From JBOZRQ01 sp050789255 (GTDB lineage: Bacteria; Bacillota; Sulfobacillia; Symbiobacteriales; Symbiobacteriaceae), in assembly GCA_050789255.1 (NCBI GenBank), contig JBOZRQ010000046.1, positions 186,001 through 250,000 on the forward strand: a DNA stretch of 64,000 nt. The letters run 5' to 3'. The number at the start of each line of letters is the position of its first letter. Positions within the stretch are counted from its first letter, which is position 1. The notes under the pieces were generated by a model. That model had not been told where the DNA came from and searched no databases. It saw only the letters and a list, made by a program, of their open reading frames with translations. This document shows positions 6,984-14,690 of the stretch, piece by piece. The position numbers and the translations under genes were made by a program.

Positions 6984-7481
6984 CATAGCACTTTCATTAT
7001 GCTTACGTGGGTACCCTTTGATCTGCAACGTGGGGTAGGCGGGCAACTCCACCGGCGTCCAGCACACCGCCAAATCAGTCAGGTACCTCTGCCCAGGGCC
7101 CGCTGGGTAACCACTCGGGTGGGTACAAAAACGTCCAACAGCTGCGATACAGTGGTCCGGCGTAAACCGAAGTCGGTTGTACAGGACGTCTGTGATCTCG
7201 TCAAACCTCTGTCGCTCTTGTGGAAGTACAGGGTGTGATCCAAGCGTTGCGATACCATCATCGAACTTTCTTCGCCAGCGAAGAAAGATCGCATATTGTT
7301 CTAGAGCCAACGTCAACGTGTCCTCATTAAGGGGATGCAGGAGATAGACCTCTGACCAGTCGTCATTTGCCGTGTCGAAGAGGAGCCAAAAGCAGTGGGG
7401 GGCGCCCTTATAATCCGCAATTCCCTCCAGTGGCCCGCCCCACTTATCCCAAATCATGGCGACGCGTTCGGGACCGTCCAT
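6981..7481 (-). CDS. hypothetical protein, element cargo
   Basis: 166 residues from ATG 7481, with AGAAGGAG eight bases upstream; the 56 codons of open frame before it lack a better start. The protein begins MDGPERVAMIWDKWGGPLEG and contains the aromatic-rich stretches CFWLLFDTANDDWSEVYLL and YAIFLRWRRKFDDGI. It has no signal peptide, membrane segment or catalytic motif I recognise. It is divergently arranged with the gene at 7626-8087, sharing a 144-bp promoter region. Size and location resemble immunity-type or TA cargo, but nothing in the sequence proves this. Confidence 0.6.
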   Translation of the reverse strand: MDGPERVAMIWDKWGGPLEGIADYKGAPHCFWLLFDTANDDWSEVYLLHPLNEDTLTLALEQYAIFLRWRRKFDDGIATLGSHPVLPQERQRFDEITDVLYNRLRFTPDHCIAAVGRFCTHPSGYPAGPGQRYLTDLAVCWTPVELPAYPTLQIKGYPRKHNESAM

Positions 7482-7625
7482 AGGAGTTGCTCCTTCTGTA
7501 CCAACATCGAGTATGGGCAGCGAGAGGACGTTGAGACAGCTCCATGCTCTTGCGAATAGTGCGTATGTTAAACTGATTATAGCCCTATTTAGGGTACTCA
7601 AGATAGTCCAGGGGGAAGGCGTTAT

Positions 7626-8087
7626 ATGGCATGGTATGAAGACTTGCATCCCTGCGACTATTTCGGGGCCCAGTTTGCAGACAAGCTCGTGGCCGTTGGC
7701 TGGTTGAGTCCAGACAGGCCATTTGCAAAGGGCGAAGCTTCTCCGGCTGTGGTTGAAGAGCTCCTCGACCTACTGCAGAACCCATGGCAGCCGGCCTTGG
7801 CTGCCGGGAGATACCCGTGCGGGTTCTGTCGTTACAGTGGGGGTCCTACATCTATTCGTTTCAGTGGGAAGGCCGCAGACCTTGGCGTGTGCAACCTCTT
7901 TGTCCCGGGTGATGGCTTCTTGTTCGTTGCCCCCTCGCTGATTCTCCACTACATCGACGCACACGAGTACGCTCCTCCACATCAGTTCTGCGAGGCCGTT
8001 CTCCGCTGCCCCCCAATGAAATCCGTAGCTTACCTACAGGCCCTCTTAAGGAATGGTCCTAAGGAGCTCATTGTGGGCAAGCACTAA
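7626..8087 (+). CDS. hypothetical protein, element cargo (immunity-like family)
   Basis: 153 residues from ATG 7626, with GGGGGAAGG about eight bases upstream. It starts MAWYEDLHPCDYFG, has a C-x-x-C pair (YPCGFC) in the middle, then NLFVPGDGFLFVAPSLILHY and HEYAPPHQFCEAVL. I recall a family of small proteins with the same plan (M-x-Y-x-D-L-x-P at the start, E-F-C in the middle, HY-x-x-x-H-x-Y-x-P-P-x-x-F-x-x-A-V at the end) that often lies among polymorphic-toxin immunity genes. I cannot verify the family name. A strong terminator follows. Confidence 0.6.
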   Translation: MAWYEDLHPCDYFGAQFADKLVAVGWLSPDRPFAKGEASPAVVEELLDLLQNPWQPALAAGRYPCGFCRYSGGPTSIRFSGKAADLGVCNLFVPGDGFLFVAPSLILHYIDAHEYAPPHQFCEAVLRCPPMKSVAYLQALLRNGPKELIVGKH

Positions 8088-8094
8088 ACAACAG

Positions 8095-8127
8095 AGCCGG
8101 ATCCCGCACTGGACGCGGCATCCGGCT
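8095..8127. terminator. terminator between convergent genes
   Basis: AGCCGGAT and ATCCGGCT form the outer stem, with CCGC/GCGG inside it. It lies between the convergent cargo gene and the integrase gene. Confidence 0.7.
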
Positions 8128-8134
8128 TCGTGTC

Positions 8135-9706
8135 TTATACGGCTGCGGGCTCGGCGAACTTCCAAACCACTTCGACGGAGACCTCCCGGGTTTTGAGCGG
8201 CTTAAAGGCTTCTACGTGCTTCACAACGTGCCTGAGCACCATCTTCCGCTTCGGCACATCCAACTCGGTCCATTTCTCGGCCAACTCAAAGACCTGCAAC
8301 AGGCTGTCGTGCTCCTGCATCTGGAGCTTTACGCCTTCGATCTCCCTCTGCTGCTCGGCGACCTTGGACTGGCACTCCGCACGGTCGGCCTCGATCTCCC
8401 GCCGGTTCTCCTCGTATGCTGCAGCTGAAAGCACCCCGGTACGATAGTCCCGGTTCAAGCGGCGCATCTGGTCCTCAAGCGACTGGAGCGCCGTTGCCGC
8501 GTGCTGGTGCTTCTCCTCTGCATCCCGCAGCCGCTGAGCGAGCCCCCGGTGCCGAACATCCAGCATCTTCTGGTATGCCAGGTCCCCGCGCAGGAACTCC
8601 TTGAGCTTCGCCTCCACGACGCCATCCACGATCTCCTGAGCGATCATCCCGCCCTCGCAGGCGTGGGTGCCCTTGTTCTCCTTGTTCTGGCACAAGTAGT
8701 AGTAGTACACCTTCCCGCTCGGGTGGGTTGAACAATGCGACGTCATGCTGGCACCGCACCGACACTTGAGGATCCCGGTCAGCAGGTATTCGCTAGCCAG
8801 CGACCGCACCCCGGTGGCGCCACGGTGCCGCTGGCTCATTAGCGTCTGGGCCCGCTCGAAGTCGCTTACCGACACGATGGGGGGACACGGCGCCTCCGCC
8901 ACGATGGGCTCCGCGTTCTTGATGTAGACAGGCTCAGACTTGTCCCGCTGCCGGCGGGGATTGGTGGTGGTGCGGCCGTAGACGAGGCGCCCACAGTAGA
9001 TCGGGTTCTTGAGCAGCTGAATGATGGTCGTTTTGTGCCACTTTAAGCCGGTGGGGCTGGGGATGCCGGTCCGGTTCAGCTCGTCTGCGATCTTGAAGGC
9101 GCCCCACTCCTCCAGGTACTTGCGGAAGATCCAGCGCACCGTCTCGGCGTTCTCCTGGTCCAGGTCGAAGTGCCCGACGTGGTCAGACTTCCGGTACCCG
9201 TACGACGCAGGGATGCCCGGGTTCTTGCCTTCCTTGGCCCGCCGCAGCTTGCCCGAAAAGGTCCGGTCCTTGATCACGTTCCGCTCCCACTCGGCGTAGC
9301 TCACGAGCATGTAGAAGAACTGCTTGCCCATGGGGGAGGTAGTGTCCACCGGCTCCCGGGCAGACTTCAAGTGGGTGCGGCCTTCCCACTCACCCAGGAC
9401 GAGGTTAACCGTGTCCATGACGGAACGGGACAAGCGGTCGAGCTTGTACACGACCACGCAGTCCACCTGGCCGGCCAGGACCGCCTTCCGGAGCTCACTC
9501 AAACGAGGGCGCTCCAGCGTGCCGCCAGACACGCCGTCGTCGATGAAGATCAGGGAGGGGGTCACCCGCCATCCCTGGCTTAGCACGTAGTGCTGGCAGC
9601 CCTCCTGTTGGACGACCAGGGTCGTGCCATCCCCTTGGTCCTCGGTCGACCACCGAATGTAGATGGCCACCTTGTCCGGCCGAATCTCGCGCACTGCAGC
9701 AGGCAT
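8135..9706 (-). CDS. large serine recombinase (site-specific integrase)
   Basis: 523 residues from ATG 9706. The N-terminal resolvase domain has VAIYIRWSTEDQ, with catalytic Ser20, the DDGVSGGTLERPRL loop, and VVYKLDRLSRSV with the active-site arginines. Next is a recombinase domain (YGYRKS, GAFKIADELNRTGIPSPTGL, WHKTTIIQLLKNPIYCGRLV), a zinc ribbon (LKCRCGASM with later CQN and C), and a coiled coil. This is the normal order and size for phage- and ICE-type serine integrases, which join attP to attB through a short core. It lies at the right end of the element, pointing inward, and is the best candidate for inserting and excising it. Confidence 0.95.
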   Translation of the reverse strand: MPAAVREIRPDKVAIYIRWSTEDQGDGTTLVVQQEGCQHYVLSQGWRVTPSLIFIDDGVSGGTLERPRLSELRKAVLAGQVDCVVVYKLDRLSRSVMDTVNLVLGEWEGRTHLKSAREPVDTTSPMGKQFFYMLVSYAEWERNVIKDRTFSGKLRRAKEGKNPGIPASYGYRKSDHVGHFDLDQENAETVRWIFRKYLEEWGAFKIADELNRTGIPSPTGLKWHKTTIIQLLKNPIYCGRLVYGRTTTNPRRQRDKSEPVYIKNAEPIVAEAPCPPIVSVSDFERAQTLMSQRHRGATGVRSLASEYLLTGILKCRCGASMTSHCSTHPSGKVYYYYLCQNKENKGTHACEGGMIAQEIVDGVVEAKLKEFLRGDLAYQKMLDVRHRGLAQRLRDAEEKHQHAATALQSLEDQMRRLNRDYRTGVLSAAAYEENRREIEADRAECQSKVAEQQREIEGVKLQMQEHDSLLQVFELAEKWTELDVPKRKMVLRHVVKHVEAFKPLKTREVSVEVVWKFAEPAAV

Positions 9707-9779
9707 CTCTCATCACCATCCAGAATCTGTAGTCTTACACCAGTTACTACGTAAACTGGCGTTCTGTTGTTCAGACTAG

Positions 9780-9790
9780 CAGATCCAGAT
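9780..9790. other. attR core region (CAGAT twice)
   Basis: The sequence CAGATCCAGATCCCG holds two CAGAT copies six bases apart. A stop (TAG, 9777-9779) precedes them in the host frame, so the frame opens exactly here. Joining attL to either copy restores the gene, giving RIQIPWD or RIQIQIPWD. Confidence 0.7.
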
Positions 9791-10763
9791 CCCGTGGGAC
9801 ACCAACCAGCCCCAGTATGGCAAGTACCACTTTGCCTTCTCGAAGGGCGCCCGCCAGCAGATTGTCGCCTACACCGAGGGCAACTGCCCACATCGCAACA
9901 AGTGGCAGATCGAGCAGTGGATGAAGGGGCAGAACCAATACGAGATCAAGGTGGGGATCGACTGCTCCGGCTTCGTCTACCGGGTGCTCGACGAGGCCTG
10001 CCAGACCAGTGGCTCGCCCACGCTCTACGAGACCCTGGGCACCAGTTGTGACTTCACCGCCCTCGACACCCTGACCCCCATGAACCTGCCGATCACCCGC
10101 GCGGTGGACGTCAGGGCCGGTGACACCATGCGCTTTAACAAGGGCAAGCACAGCGGGGTGATCATCGAAACGGTGACCGACCCCGGCGGCAGGCTGATCG
10201 AGATCTGGTACGCCCACTCCAGCTTCACCCGGGGCCCCCACATCGGCATGATCGAGGTCGGCGACCCGGACGACCCCATCGATGCCTCCTCGCAGAACTG
10301 GAAGGACGAAATGTGGGACGGGCTGATCAACAACAACCTCCGGGACCTGTACTTCACCTCCATCCACCACTCCCCGTTCTATCGGGGGCCCCGTCCGCAG
10401 GTGGCGAAGCGTACCGGGCTGACCATCAGCGTGGGCAGCTCCCGGGTCTGGTTCCAGGTCGAGCCCTACATTCTGGGCGGGCATACACTCTGCCAGGTTC
10501 GGCCGCTCGCAGAGGCGCTAGGCGCCGCCGTCAGCTGGGATCAGACCGCGCAGATGGTCACCTTCACCAAGGGCAGCCGCAAGGCCCAGTGCCAGGTGGG
10601 CTCCGAGGTCGGCGTGCTCAACGGGCAGGGCTACGTGCTTGAGCAGCCCCCCATTATGACCGGGAGCCATGTGGTTGTGCCGTTGAGGTTCGTGGTCGAA
10701 GCGCTGGGCTTCCAGGTCGACTGGAACGACGCCCAGTCGGCGATCACCATTACCCCGCAGTGA
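9786..10763 (+). pseudogene. 3' part of split NlpC/P60 hydrolase with copper-amine-oxidase-like domains
   Basis: Frame open from the element junction to 10763. It holds the NlpC/P60 catalytic block GIDCSGFVYRVLDEAC (Cys nucleophile) and FNKGKHSGVIIE (catalytic His), so a peptidoglycan endopeptidase is expected. The C-terminal 115 residues are a stalk-like Copper amine oxidase N-domain (VRPLAEALGAAVSWD, MVTFTKGS, VVPLRFVVEALGFQVDW), common in surface proteins of these Firmicutes. The first internal ATG (9921) lacks a good ribosome binding site, so the fragment is probably silent until the element leaves. Its end overlaps the convergent lipoprotein gene by 14 bp. Confidence 0.85.
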
Positions 10764-11529
10764 GCGGGAACCGGCCGTTCAGCGCTCGGTCCAGGGCATG
10801 CAGCTCGGTGTAGATCCGCAGGTAGGTGTTCAGCCGCTCCTCGGCGGATCGCTCTGCCATGGTGCCCAGGGAGATCAGCGGCGGGCCGTCGTGCACCACC
10901 AGCATCCGGTTGGCGGCCTCCGCCTTGGGGCGCAGGTTGATCAGGTACTCGAAAACAAGATCGCCGGTCGCCGCATCCAGGCCGACGACCACCTGGGCAA
11001 ACTCATAGATCGACATCGGGTCCCTGCTGCGCGGGCTCAGCACCTCCCCGACCAGCAGCTGGACCTCCAGGTCGCGGAATTCCAGCGAGCCCGCCTCGCG
11101 GTAATCGACGGCGTAGGGGGAGATGGAGGTGGTCTGTGACTCACCCGTCCACTTCTGCCCCTTGGCGACAAGGCTCCGGGTCTTCTCGTACCGCTCGCGC
11201 CGGGCGGCCGGATTCTCTCGGAAGCCCGACCCCTGGCCCGGGTTCGTGATCTCTTCCTCCTCCAGGATCGCTGCCCGGCTGGAAATGGACACCCGCCCTT
11301 GATGGAAGGTGAGCATCGCGTGCAGGCCCCCGGCGGCCGCGGTAAGGTCCGAGACCAGCAGCCACTCCTTGGGCTCGTTGTCCCAGCTCATCAGCAGCAG
11401 GGACCGGTTTGGGCTTTGAGCCAACTGTCTGCGGTTGGCGGCATCCACCTCGTCCTGCAGCGAATTGCCGCCACAGCCGGCGAGGACGGTAACCGTCGCG
11501 AGGAAAAGTACCGCCAGCCCTCTGCGCAT
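10750..11529 (-). CDS. lipoprotein of unknown function
   Basis: 259 residues from ATG 11529, with GGAGG upstream. The first 20 residues are a type II signal peptide ending VTVLAGCGG, with the lipobox LAGC, so the mature protein is anchored to the outer face of the membrane by a lipidated Cys. The rest is mixed alpha/beta with a charged middle (EEEEITNPGQGSG) and no motif I recognise. It is convergent with the split hydrolase gene and downstream of the spore protein gene on the same strand. Confidence 0.75.
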   Translation of the reverse strand: MRRGLAVLFLATVTVLAGCGGNSLQDEVDAANRRQLAQSPNRSLLLMSWDNEPKEWLLVSDLTAAAGGLHAMLTFHQGRVSISSRAAILEEEEITNPGQGSGFRENPAARRERYEKTRSLVAKGQKWTGESQTTSISPYAVDYREAGSLEFRDLEVQLLVGEVLSPRSRDPMSIYEFAQVVVGLDAATGDLVFEYLINLRPKAEAANRMLVVHDGPPLISLGTMAERSAEERLNTYLRIYTELHALDRALNGRFPLTAG

Positions 11530-11604
11530 TGGGAATCCTCCAGTATTGAATGCTTTACTCCTTAACACGTTGCTGGAGGAAGAGATGTTCGATGCGAAAG
11601 CGAG

Positions 11605-11644
11605 GGCGCCCCGACCCCACCTGCGAAGGTGAGGCCGAGGCGCC
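11605..11644 (-). terminator. probable terminator of the SASP gene
   Basis: GGCGCC pairs with GGCGCC outside and CACCT with AGGTG inside, 13 bp after the SASP stop. No long T-run follows. Confidence 0.5.
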
Positions 11645-11656
11645 ACTCAGGTCCCG

Positions 11657-11944
11657 TTACCGGCCGGTACGGCCAGCCTGTCCGGCGTTCGTCAAGGCCT
11701 GCTGGTTGCGCTGACGGGCGTTACCAGCACCAACGGTGGCGGTGCGGCCGGCAGCGCCAGCCCCACCCGCCGCTCCGGTCGTACCGCCGGCATAACCGGC
11801 GGTACCTAGCTCAGAGGCGAACTCATAGTTGCTCGCTCCAGCGCCAGCCGTGGCGCCAGCGCCGGCCTGTCCCGCACGGGACATGGCCTGCTGGTTCTTC
11901 TGGCGGGCGTTACCGGCTCCCACGTTGTTATAGCCCCTCGCCAT
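11657..11944 (-). CDS. sspE: gamma-type small acid-soluble spore protein
   Basis: 95 residues from ATG 11944, with GGGGGAG upstream. The protein is rich in Gly, Ala, Asn and Gln and has two copies of the block GAGNARQ(K/R)NQQA, near residues 9-20 and 72-83, separated by a Gly/Ala linker with SNYEFASELG. Repeats of this type are the mark of gamma-type SASP, which do not bind DNA but are stored in the spore core and broken down to amino acids at germination; the SNYEFASE stretch looks like the GPR protease cleavage region. Expression in the forespore is expected from the family. It is the best marker that the host forms endospores. Confidence 0.9.
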   Translation of the reverse strand: MARGYNNVGAGNARQKNQQAMSRAGQAGAGATAGAGASNYEFASELGTAGYAGGTTGAAGGAGAAGRTATVGAGNARQRNQQALTNAGQAGRTGR

Positions 11945-12148
11945 TTGTGGAACTCCCCCTTTGGTTAGTTGGAGTGGTTCCGTCGGGACCACTACTATTG
12001 TGTCCGGCCGCACCTCACTCTTACGCGGCAAATCTTGGAGTTCTAAGCTTGCCGCATCCAAGTACGACTTTTCTAGCAGGAGATAAGATTGCACTTGGAG
12101 TAGATGGTACAGACCACACTCCGGGCTGCAGATGGGGAGGGCGCTCGC

Positions 12149-14116
12149 ATGGCGGACGAAAAACAGTTTGAGGCGTTGTTGCAAGAATCCCGTGTGTTTC
12201 AGCCGGACCCCGGCTTCGCAGCGCAGGCGCACGTAAAGGACGCGACCCTGCATGAATGGGCCGAGCGCGACAGGGAAGGTTTTTGGGCAGCGCAGGCCGA
12301 GCAGCTTCACTGGTTCAAGAAGTGGGACGCCGTGCTCGAGTGGAACCCGCCGTTCGCAAAGTGGTTCGTCGGCGGGAAGCTTAACGTGGCCTACAACTGC
12401 ATCGATCGGCACTGCGATACCTGGCGGCGGACCAAGGCCGCGATCATTTGGGAGGGCGAGCCGGGCGAGGAGCGGGTCCTGACCTACCTCGACCTGCAGC
12501 GCGAGGTCAGCCGGTTTGCCAACGTGCTCAAGGGCCAGGGGGTCAAGAGAGGTGACCGCGTCACCCTCTACATGCCCATGATCCCGGAAGCGGCCATCGC
12601 CATGCTGGCCTGCGCCCGCATCGGCGCCCCGCACAGCGTGGTCTTCGGCGGTTTCTCCTCCGAGTCGCTGCGGGACCGCATCAACGACTGCGGCGCCAAG
12701 CTGGTCATCACCGCCGACGGCGGCTGGCGGCGCGGCAATATCATCCCGATGAAGCAGATCACCAACCAGGCGATCAAGGACTGCCCGACGGTCGAAAGGG
12801 TGATCGTCGTCAAGCGGGTCGGCCACGAGTCGCTGGTGGAGCACGGCTGGGAGACCGGCCGGGACCTCTGGTACCACACCCTCATGCGCAACGCCTCGTC
12901 GGTCTGCCCCTGCGAGGAGATGGACGCCGAGGACCCCCTGTACATCCTCTATACCTCCGGCTCCACGGGCAAGCCCAAGGGGGTCATGCACACCACCGGC
13001 GGCTACCTGACGGGCGTGGCGACCACCCACAAGTACGTTTTTGATATCAAGGATGCGGATATTTACTGGTGCACCGCCGATATTGGTTGGGTGACCGGTC
13101 ACAGCTATGTGGTCTACGGCCCCCTGGCTAATGGCTGCACAACCTTTATGTACGAAGGCTCCCCCGATTACCCCGACCGCGGCCGCATGTGGGATATGAT
13201 CAACAAGTACCGGATCAGCATCTTCTACACAGCCCCCACGGCCATTCGCTCCTTCATGCGGTGGGGCGAGGAGTGGCCCAGAAAGTATGACATGAGCTCC
13301 CTGCGGCTGCTCGGCACCGTGGGCGAGCCGATCAATCCCGAGGCATGGATCTGGTACAACGAGAACATCGGCGGTGGGCGCTGCCCGATCGTCGACACGT
13401 GGTGGCAGACCGAAACGGGCGCCATCATGTGCAGCCCGCTGCCCGGTCTCACCGCGACCAAGCCGGGCTCGGCTACCCGGCCCTTCCCCGGCATCGAAAT
13501 GGAGATCGTCAACGAGAAGCGTGAGCCCGTCCCCTATGGCTCCGGAGGTTACCTGGTCGTGAAGAGCCCGTGGCCGGCCATGCTCCGCACCGTCTGGGGC
13601 GACCCGGACCGTTATGTCTCCACGTACTTCTCCAAGTTCGACCGTGCCACCTACTTCACGGGCGACGGCGCCAAGTGGGATGAGGATGGCTACTTCTGGG
13701 TGATCGGCCGGGTGGATGACGTGATCAACGTCTCCGGACACCGCATTGGCACCATGGAGGTGGAGTCGGCCCTGGTCGACCACCACGCCGTCGCCGAAGC
13801 GGCGGTCATCGGCCGCAACCATGACATCAAGGGGCAGGCGATCTCCGCCTTCGTTACCCTGAAGGAAGGGATCGGCGGCAACCTGACGCTCGTCGATGAG
13901 CTGAAGAAGCACGTCGCTGAGAAGATCGGCGCCCTGGCCCGCCCGGAGGAGATCTTCTTCACGGCGGACCTGCCCAAGACCCGCTCCGGCAAAATCATGC
14001 GCCGCCTGTTGCGCGACATCGCCGAGGGCCGTGCGCTTGGCGACACGACCACGCTCGCCGATCCCACCGTGGTGGCGCAGCTCAAGACCCAGTACGAGGA
14101 GTCGGAAGGGGCCTAG
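12149..14116 (+). CDS. acsA: acetyl-CoA synthetase (AMP-forming)
   Basis: 655 residues, full length for the family, from ATG 12149 with GGGGAGGG upstream. It converts acetate, ATP and CoA to acetyl-CoA in the cytoplasm. Motifs in order: YTSGSTGKPKGVMHTTGGY (ATP-binding A3), DIGWVTGHSY, DTWWQTETGAIM (A5), GRVDDVINVSGHRIGTMEVE (A8), and PKTRSGKIMRRLLRDIAEG near the C-terminus, where the Lys is the residue acetylated in regulation. No acetoin/protein deacetylase partner lies next to it. The 200-bp upstream region contains a GTGGTTCC/GGGACCAC hairpin but no leader I can name. Confidence 0.96.
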   Translation: MADEKQFEALLQESRVFQPDPGFAAQAHVKDATLHEWAERDREGFWAAQAEQLHWFKKWDAVLEWNPPFAKWFVGGKLNVAYNCIDRHCDTWRRTKAAIIWEGEPGEERVLTYLDLQREVSRFANVLKGQGVKRGDRVTLYMPMIPEAAIAMLACARIGAPHSVVFGGFSSESLRDRINDCGAKLVITADGGWRRGNIIPMKQITNQAIKDCPTVERVIVVKRVGHESLVEHGWETGRDLWYHTLMRNASSVCPCEEMDAEDPLYILYTSGSTGKPKGVMHTTGGYLTGVATTHKYVFDIKDADIYWCTADIGWVTGHSYVVYGPLANGCTTFMYEGSPDYPDRGRMWDMINKYRISIFYTAPTAIRSFMRWGEEWPRKYDMSSLRLLGTVGEPINPEAWIWYNENIGGGRCPIVDTWWQTETGAIMCSPLPGLTATKPGSATRPFPGIEMEIVNEKREPVPYGSGGYLVVKSPWPAMLRTVWGDPDRYVSTYFSKFDRATYFTGDGAKWDEDGYFWVIGRVDDVINVSGHRIGTMEVESALVDHHAVAEAAVIGRNHDIKGQAISAFVTLKEGIGGNLTLVDELKKHVAEKIGALARPEEIFFTADLPKTRSGKIMRRLLRDIAEGRALGDTTTLADPTVVAQLKTQYEESEGA

Positions 14117-14123
14117 CTGACAT

Positions 14124-14231
14124 AAAAAGGCGCTGTTTGGCCACATAATTCGTCGTCCCGTGCGCACACTAGAACTGATTTCTGCGCACATCTGAGGAGG
14201 CGACGAAACATGCGGCCCACAGCGCCTTTTT
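14124..14231. repeat. long-range inverted repeat spanning the 3D-protein gene start
   Basis: AAAAAGGCGCTGT (14124-14136) and ACAGCGCCTTTTT (14219-14231) are perfect 13-bp arms, extended by GGCC on the inner side. Nested inside is GTGCGCA (14160-14166) with TGCGCAC (14183-14189). The ribosome binding site and ATG of the next gene lie between the arms. Confidence 0.7.
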
Positions 14232-14650
14232 GGCGCTTTTCAACCCTGACGGCCCTATGCCTGACGGCGCAGCTGCTCCTTCTCCCGGCTCACGCACAGG
14301 CGGCGGAGCCCGAGAGCATCCCTGCCTTCGAGGGGAACGGCGAGCAGTTCGCCACGGCCACGGCTTACACCAGCGGACCGGAGTCCACCGGCAAGCGGAA
14401 GGGCCACCCCCAGTATGGCCTGACCTTCTCCGGCACCCGCGCCCAGGAGGGGCAGACCATCGCGGTGGACCCCCGGCGAATCCCGCTGGGCAGCAGGGTA
14501 TATATCCATGAACTGAACCAGTCCTTCATCGCGGAGGACACGGGCGCCGCCATCCGGGGGGACCGCATCGACCTGTACATGGAAGATGTCGCCCAGGCCC
14601 GCCGCTGGGGCGTCCGCAAGGTTCGAATTCATGTCGACCCACAAATCTAA
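14210..14650 (+). CDS. 3D-domain (Asp-box) secreted cell-wall protein
   Basis: 146 residues from ATG 14210, with GAGGAGGCG upstream. The first 31 residues form a signal peptide ending AHAQAAEP. The mature part has AYTSGPESTGK, IAVDPRRIPLGSRVYI and AEDTGAAIRGDRIDLYMED; the three spaced aspartates give the 3D domain its name, a double-psi beta barrel related to MltA lytic transglycosylases and found in YocH/YuiC-type enzymes that remodel peptidoglycan, often at spore outgrowth. It lacks the SH3 or LysM wall-binding repeats of larger members. Expression may be influenced by the inverted repeat around its start. Confidence 0.88.
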   Translation: MRPTAPFWRFSTLTALCLTAQLLLLPAHAQAAEPESIPAFEGNGEQFATATAYTSGPESTGKRKGHPQYGLTFSGTRAQEGQTIAVDPRRIPLGSRVYIHELNQSFIAEDTGAAIRGDRIDLYMEDVAQARRWGVRKVRIHVDPQI

Positions 14651-14690
14651 AGCAAACGCCGCGGACTTAGCTGTCCGCGGCGTTTGCTTT
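14649..14690. terminator. bidirectional terminator
   Basis: An 18-bp perfect stem (AAAGCAAACGCCGCGGAC and its complement) with a TTAGCT loop, ending in TTTT on the plus strand. It lies over the ends of both convergent genes and codes the last residues of the MFS protein. Confidence 0.9.

Larger units (their letters stand above)
2142..9785. mobile_element. integrative mobilizable element with serine integrase and MOBQ-type relaxase
   Basis: About 7.64 kb lying between two CAGAT copies inside an NlpC/P60 gene. Contents from left to right: terminator, RelA/SpoT-like gene, DUF262 gene, long palindrome, MobA/MobL relaxase, oriT, TraD-like gene, two divergent orphans, and a large serine recombinase 80 bp from the right end. 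It has a relaxase and oriT but no type IV secretion or coupling-protein genes, so it should be mobilizable rather than self-transmissible. The left cargo part (2.2-4.9 kb) is clearly richer in A+T than the host, suggesting recent acquisition. The boundaries follow from the reconstructed host frame, not from a sequenced empty site. Confidence 0.88.

Noticed and set aside
11961..12148. Possible T-box or riboswitch leader upstream of acsA
   Set aside because: There is a GTGGTTCC/GGGACCAC hairpin, but no T-box core or other riboswitch consensus could be found.
11945..14191. Long minus-strand frame continuous with the SASP gene, covering acsA
   Set aside because: Antisense shadow in GC-rich DNA. 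The SASP has its own ATG and ribosome binding site, and acsA is certain.
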